This document shows positions 1-5,007 of a stretch of DNA of 5,007 nucleotides, piece after piece (position 1 is the stretch's first letter; the number at the start of each line of letters is the position of its first letter). The DNA is from an uncultured Saprospiraceae bacterium (GTDB lineage Bacteria > Bacteroidota > Bacteroidia > Chitinophagales > Saprospiraceae), in NCBI GenBank assembly GCA_937967535.1, contig CALCMV010000098.1, forward strand, positions 1 to 5,007, in the 5' to 3' direction. The notes under the pieces are model-generated. The model saw nothing but the letters and a program-made list of their open reading frames with translations. It ran no database searches and was not told the origin of the DNA. The position numbers and the translations under genes were made by a program.

Positions 1-44
1 ATTAAATTAAGGATGCTATATTTACAAAAGACTGATAATCAAAT

Positions 45-71
45 CTCTGCGAACTCCGCGTTCTCTGCGTG
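45..71. repeat. Three 9-bp units of the CTCTGCG type
   Basis: CTCTGCG, CTCCGCG and CTCTGCG begin at 45, 54 and 63, an exact 9-bp period, followed by GTGAC. The block sits in the gap past the carboxypeptidase gene. From general memory, similar CTCTGCG strings are scattered between genes in many bacterial genomes; I could not check this. No function is known to me. Confidence 0.75.
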
Positions 72-103
72 ACACAAAATATTGAATAGTCCCTGAGTTT
101 ATT

Positions 104-120
104 ATTTCGCATAACGAAAT
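104..120 (-). terminator. Possible weak hairpin after the carboxypeptidase gene
   Basis: ATTTCG at 104-109 and CGAAAT at 115-120 form a 6-bp stem with a 5-base loop, about 60 bp past the carboxypeptidase stop codon. The stem is short and no clear T-run follows on the minus strand. It is the only stem-loop I see in this gap and may not work as a terminator. Confidence 0.25.
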
Positions 121-133
121 TTAACACCGAATC

Positions 134-174
134 AACTCAATAACTCAATAACTCAATAACTCAATCAACTCAAT
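134..174. repeat. Tandem AACTCAAT repeat (five 8-bp units)
   Basis: Four perfect head-to-tail copies of AACTCAAT run from 134 to 165. One extra base follows, then a fifth perfect copy at 167-174. The repeat ends 6 bp before the stop codon triplet of the carboxypeptidase gene at 181-183, so it would lie in the 3' untranslated part of that mRNA. It is non-coding and a likely site of copy-number variation. Confidence 0.9.
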
Positions 175-180
175 AACCAA

Positions 181-1680
181 TCACAACCCATAAATACCCG
201 AATATTTTTCCTCTGCATATTCCATAAAATAGCGAAAATTCAGTTTTTCTCCGGTGATTTGTTTACAGAGTTCGTCGGCGGTATAGAAGCGTCCGTGTTG
301 GTGGACTTTTTCGCGTAACCATGCGAGGAGGTCGGCATGGTCGCCTTGCTCGGTTTTTTGGAGGAGGTCGGGCATATCTTTTTGTGCGTGTTTGTGAAAT
401 TGTGCCGCGTAAAAACTACCCATCGAATAGGTTGGGAAGTAGCCAAAACTACCGTGCGACCAGTGAATGTCTTGCAGTACACCGTGCTTATCGTCAGGGA
501 CATCTACGCCGAGATATTCTTTGTATTTGTCGTTCCAAATTTCGCGCAAATCGCTGGCTTCGAGGCTGCCTTCGATGAGTCCTTTTTCGATTTCGTAACG
601 AATCAAGATGTGAAAATGATAGTGTAATTCATCACTTTCGGTACGAATAAAACTTGGGTTGACGCGATTGATGGCTTTGTAAAAATCCATTAAATTCACA
701 TCACTCAAATTGTCGGGGAAGGTTTCTTGTAAGTGTTTATAATTGGCTTTCCAATAAGGCAAAGCACGTCCGACATTGTTTTCCCAAAGGCGCGATTGCG
801 ACTCATGGATGCCCAAAGAAAGGAAACTGCCAAGCGGCAAACCATACTGGTCTTCGGGCAAGCCCTGTTCGTATAGTGCATGACCGCCCTCGTGGATGCA
901 ACTCCAAGCCATATTGCCAAAATCATTTTCGTCAATACGTGTCGTGACGCGCACATCGGTAGCCGCAAAATTGGTCGTGAAGGGATGTTCTGAAATATCT
1001 TGTCGTCCGGCTTCAAAGTCGTAGCCCATATTTCGGAGCATCTTCAGCCCTAATTCCCATTGTTTATCTTTGGCATAAAACTTCCGCATGAAGCTGTCGT
1101 CTATCTGCGGTTTTTCGCGTATGCGGCGCACAAAATCAACGAGTTGTTCGCGTACATCTTTGAACAGCACATCGGTATCTGCCACATTTGCCCCCGGCTC
1201 AAATATATCCATCAAGGCATCATAAGGGTGCGCTTCGTAACCCAATAATTGTGCTTCTTCGCGCTTGATTTCGACCAATTTTGCCAGCGATTCTTTGAAA
1301 AATGAAAAATCATTTTCCTGCCGGGCTTTCATCCATGCGTGATAGGCTTCGGAAGTCGTTTCGGAAAGGCGAATGACAAAATTCGTAGAATATTTGGTTG
1401 ATTTTTGATAATCTTCGTAAGAAAGTTCAATATTTCTGCTTTGGCGTTTATCAAGATTATTGCCTTTGTGCAGCGTATTGAGGAGGTTGCCGAGTTCTCT
1501 GTCAATAGACATTTCGTGTGCAATACCGGCAAGCGTAGCCACTTGCCGCGAACGGGCATTATTACCTTTAGCCGGAAGATTAACTTCCTTGTCCCAATTC
1601 AATACTGAAATGGAATTGCGTACATCAGCGATTTTACGCATTTTTTGGACGTACAATTCGTATGCGTTATTACTTTTCAT
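181..1680 (-). CDS. Family M32 metallocarboxypeptidase (thermostable carboxypeptidase Taq type)
   Basis: This is a 499-residue zinc carboxypeptidase that removes single amino acids from the C-terminus of peptides. It is probably cytosolic, as no signal peptide is visible. The M32 signatures appear in order. HPF is at about 232-234. The zinc motif HEGGH is at 263-267, where H263 and H267 are ligands and E264 is the catalytic base. HESQSR at 292-297 carries the third ligand E293, 30 residues after the first histidine, as in the Pyrococcus enzyme. RTESDEL at 346-352 is the usual (E)ADE motif with A replaced by S. LQDIHWSHGSFGYFPTY is at 402-418. The length of about 500 residues is normal for the family, and the gene is intact. 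The start MKSNNAYELY is the only good one and lacks a Shine-Dalgarno sequence. The gene lies 146 bp after the DUF423 gene, so it is probably a separate unit. The family assignment is firm; the physiological substrate is unknown. Confidence 0.96.
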   Translation of the reverse strand: MKSNNAYELYVQKMRKIADVRNSISVLNWDKEVNLPAKGNNARSRQVATLAGIAHEMSIDRELGNLLNTLHKGNNLDKRQSRNIELSYEDYQKSTKYSTNFVIRLSETTSEAYHAWMKARQENDFSFFKESLAKLVEIKREEAQLLGYEAHPYDALMDIFEPGANVADTDVLFKDVREQLVDFVRRIREKPQIDDSFMRKFYAKDKQWELGLKMLRNMGYDFEAGRQDISEHPFTTNFAATDVRVTTRIDENDFGNMAWSCIHEGGHALYEQGLPEDQYGLPLGSFLSLGIHESQSRLWENNVGRALPYWKANYKHLQETFPDNLSDVNLMDFYKAINRVNPSFIRTESDELHYHFHILIRYEIEKGLIEGSLEASDLREIWNDKYKEYLGVDVPDDKHGVLQDIHWSHGSFGYFPTYSMGSFYAAQFHKHAQKDMPDLLQKTEQGDHADLLAWLREKVHQHGRFYTADELCKQITGEKLNFRYFMEYAEEKYSGIYGL

Positions 1681-1755
1681 ATAAAGGTCTGGGCTAGTGT
1701 TTTTAGATATTTATCCGATACTTTCTACGGTTTTTTATATATAAAGTTACATTTT

Positions 1756-1776
1756 AAAATTCAAAATTGGCGAACA
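1756..1776. repeat. Single arm copy of the TTCGCCAATTTTGAATTTT repeat
   Basis: These 21 bases, with core ATTCAAAATTGGCGAA, are the exact reverse complement of 2269-2289. They also resemble the right arm of the palindrome at 2354-2386 in direct orientation. The DUF423 gene lies between this copy and the 2269-2289 copy. It is either a solo arm of an interspersed palindromic repeat or one end of a small repeat-bounded segment. Confidence 0.85.
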
Positions 1777-1788
1777 GACTTATTTAAA

Positions 1789-1818
1789 TTTATTTTTATA
1801 TTATTTATAAAAAATAAA
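1789..1818 (-). terminator. AT-only hairpin just after the DUF423 gene
   Basis: TTTATTTTTATA at 1789-1800 pairs with TATAAAAAATAAA at 1806-1818, with one bulged base and a 5-base loop. It lies 8 bp past the DUF423 stop codon in the direction of transcription. The stem holds no G or C, so it would be weak. It could end DUF423 transcription before the carboxypeptidase gene, or it may be chance in AT-rich DNA. Confidence 0.3.
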
Positions 1819-1826
1819 GTGAAAGT

Positions 1827-2219
1827 TTACTCATTTTTTTTCACAGACAAAATTAATACAATCCAGCCTAATATAAAAGTTAATCCACCGATAGGCGTAA
1901 TAGGTCCGATTATTTTTGTGAATGTTCCCAATTGCAGTATGTTTTTACAAGCCAATAGATAAAGCGAGCCGGAAAACAGCACTATCCCAATAGCAAAAGC
2001 ATATCCTGCACGGTTGACCCAATGTTTGTTGGTCACATGTGGGTACAATGCCGCCATTGCCAGTATAGCTAATGCGTGGTAAAAATGATATTTTGAAGCA
2101 ATATCAAAGGTATTCATTTGATTATCTGTCAAATGTGGCGTGAGTCCATGCGAACCAAATGCGCCAATGATGACCGCCGTTGCGCCAGCTATCCCCGCTA
2201 TAATGAGTAGTTTTTGCAT
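1827..2219 (-). CDS. DUF423 (YgdD/UPF0382-type) small integral membrane protein
   Basis: This is a 130-residue, very hydrophobic protein with about four membrane segments, roughly at residues 4-24, 45-60, 69-90 and 101-125. The family pattern is clear: GAFGSHGL at about 19-26 after the first helix, a Y-H-F-Y-H-A-L stretch near 44-50, LFSGSLYLL near 81-89, and PITPIGGLTFILGW near 106-119. It ends with the short charged tail KKNE. The length is typical for DUF423 proteins, which are widespread inner-membrane proteins of unknown biochemical role, so no function is claimed. The ATG at 2217-2219 has no Shine-Dalgarno sequence in front of it. The gene stands alone, 278 bp after aroB and 146 bp before the carboxypeptidase gene, and is bracketed by an inverted pair of 21-bp repeats. 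Confidence 0.93.
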   Translation of the reverse strand: MQKLLIIAGIAGATAVIIGAFGSHGLTPHLTDNQMNTFDIASKYHFYHALAILAMAALYPHVTNKHWVNRAGYAFAIGIVLFSGSLYLLACKNILQLGTFTKIIGPITPIGGLTFILGWIVLILSVKKNE

Positions 2220-2263
2220 AATTTGAAAAGAGTTTGAAAGTCAGATAAGGGAAGTCGTTTTTA

Positions 2264-2386
2264 TAATGTGTTCGCCAATTTTGAATTTTGAATGATAAAA
2301 ATGTTTAATTTATTAATTATCAGTAAAAACAAAGTAAAATTTAAATTTATTTGTCATTCAAAATTCAAAATTTGGCGAAGACATTA
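2264..2386. repeat. 123-bp near-perfect inverted repeat between aroB and DUF423
   Basis: The left arm 2264-2295 (starting TAATGTGTTCGCCAATTTTG) pairs with the right arm 2354-2386 (ending TTTGGCGAAGACATTA). The 32 positions show one mismatch and one single-base insertion. The inner 17 bp on each side still match at about 11 of 17 positions, leaving a short AT-rich centre. It has no coding capacity. The size and shape suit a palindromic interspersed repeat or a MITE-like element. If transcribed, it would fold into a long hairpin in the DUF423 leader or the aroB trailer. I see no clear target-site duplication. Confidence 0.85.
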
Positions 2387-2387
2387 A

Positions 2388-2416
2388 AAATAAAGTATTT
2401 TTATTTTTACTTATTT
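2388..2416 (-). terminator. Weak AT-rich hairpin downstream of aroB
   Basis: AAATAAAGTA at 2388-2397 pairs with TACTTATTT at 2408-2416, with one bulge and an A/T loop. It lies about 80 bp past the aroB stop. In the minus-strand direction the stem leads into TTTATTTTTAATG, which is T-rich, so it is a possible but weak aroB terminator. The strong palindrome directly beyond it may serve instead. Confidence 0.25.
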
Positions 2417-2484
2417 CAGTGCAACCTTCAAAAATTGTACAGACTATTAGTTGAGAAGATGATGTGCATATCATACACAGGAAA

Positions 2485-2516
2485 AATCAACAATTCATCA
2501 AGCCATCAATTCATCA
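2485..2516. repeat. 16-bp direct duplication across the aroB stop codon
   Basis: The 16-mers at 2485-2500 and 2501-2516 match at 13 of 16 positions and share the exact 10-mer CAATTCATCA. One copy encodes the last residues DELMA of AroB. The other begins with the TGA stop and runs into the trailer. It may be a small tandem duplication at the 3' end of the gene. Confidence 0.65.
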
Positions 2517-3559
2517 TAATACCGCAAACTCGCTGCAATACTCACTTCATCACAAGTTTGATTGACAACGGCTTCGCCGATACGTTTGAGGAGGGTGAAG
2601 TTGATTTGGGCGTTTTCGTTTTTTTTGTCATTTCGCATGAGTTGGATGAAGGTGTCGGTTTGTTGGAGGTCGAGTTGGATTTTTCCGTAGATTTTGAGGA
2701 TAAATTCGCTAAGTATTCGCAATTCACTCAATTTCAATGTGAAGGTCTTAAAGGACAGCCATGCCTCACAAATCATCCCAATTGCAATTGCTTCGCCATG
2801 CAATAATGGGGTATCGGTTTCGAGATAAAAACTCTCTATCGCATGACCAATTGTATGTCCGAAATTGAGAATTTTTCGCAAGCCTTTTTCGTAAGGATCG
2901 CTCTCTACAACTTGTTTTTTTATTTCGATGGAAGGCAAGATTAATTCCGATAAATTAGCGACTGTCAATTCGTTCAATTGCTGAATATCCGACCAGTATT
3001 GTGCATCAAAAATAAGAGCGTGTTTCACAATTTCCGCAAAACCACTTCGTAATTCGCGCTTCGATAAGGTCTCTAAAAAAGGTGGATGAATAAAGACCGC
3101 CTGCGGATTCGCAAATAAACCAATTGAATTTTTAATCCCCTGAAAATCAATACCTAATTTGCCCCCAACCGAGGCATCTACTTGCGAAAGCAGTGTCGTC
3201 GGAAATTGTATAAAATCCACTCCGCGCTTATAAGTACCCGCACAAAAACCGCCCATATCGCCAATCACTCCGCCACCGAGATTGATGACGAGTGCCTTGC
3301 GGTCTGCGGCGTATTCAAACATGGTTTTCCAAATCGCCTGACAAGTTTGGAGGTTTTTGTAGCGTTCTCCCGCCGGAATCTCAATGACCTGAAACGGCAC
3401 ATCTACCCATACTTGAAAAATCGGTAAACAATCCCGCGCCGTATTTTCATCTGCCAAAATCAATATTTGAGAATAGGCTCGTTGCTTCAACAAATAAGCA
3501 AAATCCTTCCAAATATCTGCACCGAGAAATATCCTGTAATCTTTTAATTCTAGTATCAT
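2498..3559 (-). CDS. aroB: 3-dehydroquinate synthase
   Basis: This is the second enzyme of the shikimate pathway. It converts DAHP to 3-dehydroquinate in the cytosol, using NAD and a divalent metal. With the start chosen here the protein has 353 residues, close to the usual 350-362. Motifs in order are: the NAD-binding GGGVIGD at about 95-101, FPTTLLSQVDASVGGK at about 119-134, KNSIG from 143, GFAEIVKHA at 173-181 (metal ligand E176), NFGHTIGHA at 232-240 (ligand H235) and LLHGEA at 252-257 (ligand H254). MRNDKKNE near 308-315 is also typical. The frame stays open to an upstream ATG at 3586, which adds MADGIYSLT. Those codons derive largely from a 7-bp tandem repeat, so I prefer MILELKDYR at 3559. 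The peroxidase gene ends 47 bp upstream, so co-transcription is likely. No other aro genes are visible here. Confidence 0.97.
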   Translation of the reverse strand: MILELKDYRIFLGADIWKDFAYLLKQRAYSQILILADENTARDCLPIFQVWVDVPFQVIEIPAGERYKNLQTCQAIWKTMFEYAADRKALVINLGGGVIGDMGGFCAGTYKRGVDFIQFPTTLLSQVDASVGGKLGIDFQGIKNSIGLFANPQAVFIHPPFLETLSKRELRSGFAEIVKHALIFDAQYWSDIQQLNELTVANLSELILPSIEIKKQVVESDPYEKGLRKILNFGHTIGHAIESFYLETDTPLLHGEAIAIGMICEAWLSFKTFTLKLSELRILSEFILKIYGKIQLDLQQTDTFIQLMRNDKKNENAQINFTLLKRIGEAVVNQTCDEVSIAASLRYYDELMA

Positions 3560-3574
3560 AGTAAGTGAGTATAT

Positions 3575-3609
3575 ACCGTCAGCCATCCACCGTCAACCGT
3601 CCACCGTCA
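3575..3609. repeat. Tandem 7-bp ACCGTCN repeat (five units) spanning the peroxidase stop
   Basis: Units at 3575, 3582, 3589, 3596 and 3603 read ACCGTCA, GCCATCC, ACCGTCA, ACCGTCC and ACCGTCA, giving exactly 35 bp with one degenerate unit. The last unit contains the peroxidase stop codon (3607-3609). The rest fills most of the gap before aroB and supplies the alternative upstream ATG at 3586. A 7-bp unit cannot keep frame, so this argues against coding use. Confidence 0.85.
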
Positions 3610-4749
3610 AAATGGATTTTGGTAGTCAGGATTTTTTGTAAAAATAGTATCGGTCAAGGTGTGCATAAAGGCGATAATATCCGCTTTTTCTTGTTCGTCC
3701 AAATCAATCAAAGGGACAAAAGCATCCACATTCGGAGCGAAATGACCGCCATCGGCATAGTGGTCCATTACTTCCTCTAATGTCGCAAATCGCCCATCGT
3801 GCATGTAGGGGGCTGTGAGTGCGATATTGCGTAATGTCGGGGCTTTGAATCGTCCGTTGTCTGCCAAATCTCCGGTGACAGTACCATGCCCAAAGTCTTC
3901 AAAATCAGTGAGTAAGTCTACCGAATCCAAACCATTATTGAAGAAACCACCATTGGTAAAAAGGGTCTTATTGGCACCAAAACTATGGCAGTGCCAGCAT
4001 TGTGCATCCTTCAAACCGGTTGCGCCTTCGTCTTGAAAAAGTTTTAGCCCGCGAAATTCATTTTCCTCCAAAAAAACACCCGGTTCGGTACGCACTACTG
4101 CCCTATCGTAATAGGCATCAGAACTGATGAGGGTCAATTCAAATTGTTCAATAGCTTTGGTGGCAAGGTCGCGTGTGATGTCGTTGGAATTTTCGATGCC
4201 GAATGCCTGACGGAAAAATTGGGGATAGGTCGGGTGACTGCGGAGTTTTTCTTCTACATTGTCCCAATCTTCGTGTAGTTCGATGGGATTTTCGACGGGT
4301 TCGAGGGCTTGTGCGGCAAGCGTGGGAGAGGAACCGTTCCAGTTAAATGCGAGATTGGGAACGAAAGCAAGGTTAATCAATGCCATCGTATTGCGCTGAC
4401 CGGCTATGCCATCTATCCCAACAGGCGTGGCCAGATTATCTGCAAAACTCTTTGCCGGACTATGACAAGTTCCGCAAGACATCGTACTATCTGCCGAGAG
4501 TATCGGGTCGTAAAACAAGCGTCTGCCTAGCTCAATGCCTTGTTCTGTCAGAGGATTGTTGGCAGGCAAGTTGGGTTCGGGAAAAAACATGGGGGTCGGA
4601 AAATCATAAGGCATAGGTGCATACTCAATGCCTGTAAGGTCTGTACCTATGGAACCTCCGCCAGTCGGATTTTCGTCGTCCGGCATTTCATCATTGCAAC
4701 AAGCGGAAGTGAGTGCAAATAAAAGTATGAGCAGGTAGCAATTTTTCAT
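3607..4749 (-). CDS. Di-haem cytochrome c peroxidase / MauG-family lipoprotein
   Basis: This is a 380-residue exported di-haem c-type protein of the bacterial cytochrome c peroxidase/MauG superfamily, which uses H2O2 for electron transfer or for oxidising a partner protein. The N-terminus MKNCYLLILLFALTSACC is a lipoprotein-like signal with probable lipidation at C17. The acidic and glycine-rich linker NDEMPDDENPTGGGS follows. Haem sites are CGTCH at 92-96 and CWHCH at 251-255. The tryptophan between the haems is W137 and the active-site glutamate is E157, 20 residues later as in Pseudomonas CcpA and MauG. The C-terminal block APYMHDGRF is at 313-321, followed by TLEEVMDHY at 323-331. A distal histidine for haem 1 is absent, and Y331 falls where CcpA has its methionine ligand, so a MauG-like type is inferred. 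The start at 4747-4749 has an A-rich leader without a Shine-Dalgarno sequence. aroB follows closely. The natural partner and electron donor are unknown. Confidence 0.94.
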   Translation of the reverse strand: MKNCYLLILLFALTSACCNDEMPDDENPTGGGSIGTDLTGIEYAPMPYDFPTPMFFPEPNLPANNPLTEQGIELGRRLFYDPILSADSTMSCGTCHSPAKSFADNLATPVGIDGIAGQRNTMALINLAFVPNLAFNWNGSSPTLAAQALEPVENPIELHEDWDNVEEKLRSHPTYPQFFRQAFGIENSNDITRDLATKAIEQFELTLISSDAYYDRAVVRTEPGVFLEENEFRGLKLFQDEGATGLKDAQCWHCHSFGANKTLFTNGGFFNNGLDSVDLLTDFEDFGHGTVTGDLADNGRFKAPTLRNIALTAPYMHDGRFATLEEVMDHYADGGHFAPNVDAFVPLIDLDEQEKADIIAFMHTLTDTIFTKNPDYQNPF

Positions 4750-4796
4750 GTTATTTTATTTTGTACACCTTTATTCTACGGGACTTTGGACATTTT

Positions 4797-4823
4797 GGAA
4801 ATTCGGTAACTGGGAAATTCGGT
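4797..4823. repeat. Two direct copies of GGAAATTCGGT upstream of the peroxidase gene
   Basis: Exact 11-bp copies lie at 4797-4807 and 4813-4823, 16 bp apart. They are 48 to 74 bp upstream of the peroxidase start codon. The position and spacing would suit a pair of regulator half-sites, but simple repeat drift is equally possible. No Bacteroidota-type TAnnTTTG box is seen beside them. Confidence 0.5.
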
Positions 4824-4875
4824 TTTAAATCGTAAGTAATTGATTATCAGATATTTAATTTTCATTAAGGCTACC

Positions 4876-5007
4876 CGTCTAAGTTTGCTTGGAGGTACTA
4901 CTCGTCTGACGAAGGTTTTTGTAAAATGTAGTGATTTGTCTCATAAAATATTCGCACTGAATAAAGTGATTCGTCTGACGAGTATTCGCTTTAGGCAAAG
5001 TTAGACG
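4876..5007. repeat. Imperfect 132-bp palindrome at the window edge
   Basis: Arms 4876-4913 and 4970-5007 are inverted copies matching at 30 of 38 positions; the innermost 14 bases of the arms match at 13. Each arm holds the near-palindromic 11-mer TCGTCTGACGA, at 4902-4912 and 4971-4981. The outer ends are CGTCTAA and TTAGACG. No open frame is present. It resembles a MITE or a transposon end, and it is unrelated in sequence to the palindrome at 2264-2386. The true right limit cannot be known because the window stops here. Confidence 0.7.

Noticed and set aside
240..1559. Several alternative open frames inside the carboxypeptidase gene on both strands
   Set aside because: The M32 frame is conserved throughout, with all catalytic motifs intact. 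The others look like shadows of its codon pattern.
1848..1855. TAATTTTG (minus strand), matching the Bacteroidota -7 box TAnnTTTG, upstream of the carboxypeptidase gene
   Set aside because: It lies inside the DUF423 coding region about 170 bp from the start codon, and no -33 TTTG/TTG element is found at the right distance.
1645..1962. Open frame of 105 codons on the plus strand across the gap between DUF423 and the carboxypeptidase gene
   Set aside because: It overlaps the ends of both genes in antisense, runs through AT-only DNA and gives a low-complexity F/I/K-rich product.
2459..2474. 16-bp imperfect palindrome ATGATGTGCATATCAT
   Set aside because: It matches 14 of 16 positions but lies downstream of aroB, away from any promoter, and is short enough to arise by chance.
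2351..2806. Open frame of 151 codons on the plus strand
   Set aside because: Most of it is antisense to the conserved C-terminal part of aroB, and its start lies in the AT-rich palindrome. The predicted protein shows no recognisable family features.
4902..4981. TCGTCTGACGA copies considered as a CRISPR array or attachment site
   Set aside because: There are only two copies, they are part of a larger inverted repeat, no regular spacers exist, and no cas or integrase gene is in view.

Overview
This looks like an ordinary chromosomal stretch from a member of the Bacteroidota. The evidence is indirect. All four genes lack a Shine-Dalgarno sequence and have A/T-rich leaders. The proteins have a Bacteroidota-like flavour, including a lipoprotein with an acidic stretch just after its cysteine. 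The gene gaps are AT-rich and full of short repeats. I cannot name a genus from the sequence alone.

All four genes lie on the minus strand, so transcription runs from high to low coordinates. First comes a di-haem cytochrome c peroxidase/MauG-family lipoprotein (3607-4749). It is followed closely by 3-dehydroquinate synthase AroB (2498-3559). A small DUF423 membrane protein (1827-2219) follows after a 278-bp gap, and a family M32 metallocarboxypeptidase (181-1680) after a 146-bp gap. The peroxidase and aroB are close enough to share a transcript. The other two are probably separate units. No shared pathway is evident: periplasmic or surface redox chemistry, the shikimate pathway, an uncharacterised membrane protein and peptide turnover.

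The non-coding DNA is the more unusual part. Short tandem or direct repeats sit at or just past the stop codons of three of the four genes: 8-bp units after the carboxypeptidase, 7-bp units across the peroxidase stop, and a 16-bp duplication across the aroB stop. A near-perfect inverted repeat (2264-2386) lies between aroB and DUF423, and another copy of its arm lies on the far side of DUF423, so the small gene is bracketed by a perfect 21-bp inverted pair. The right edge of the window (4876-5007) is a second, unrelated imperfect palindrome that ends on the last base. No gene-free stretch exceeds 300 bp.

I see no CRISPR array, tRNA, rRNA, transposase, defence system or clearly new multi-gene system. 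The best leads are the MauG-like haem ligand pattern of the peroxidase and the repeat families.
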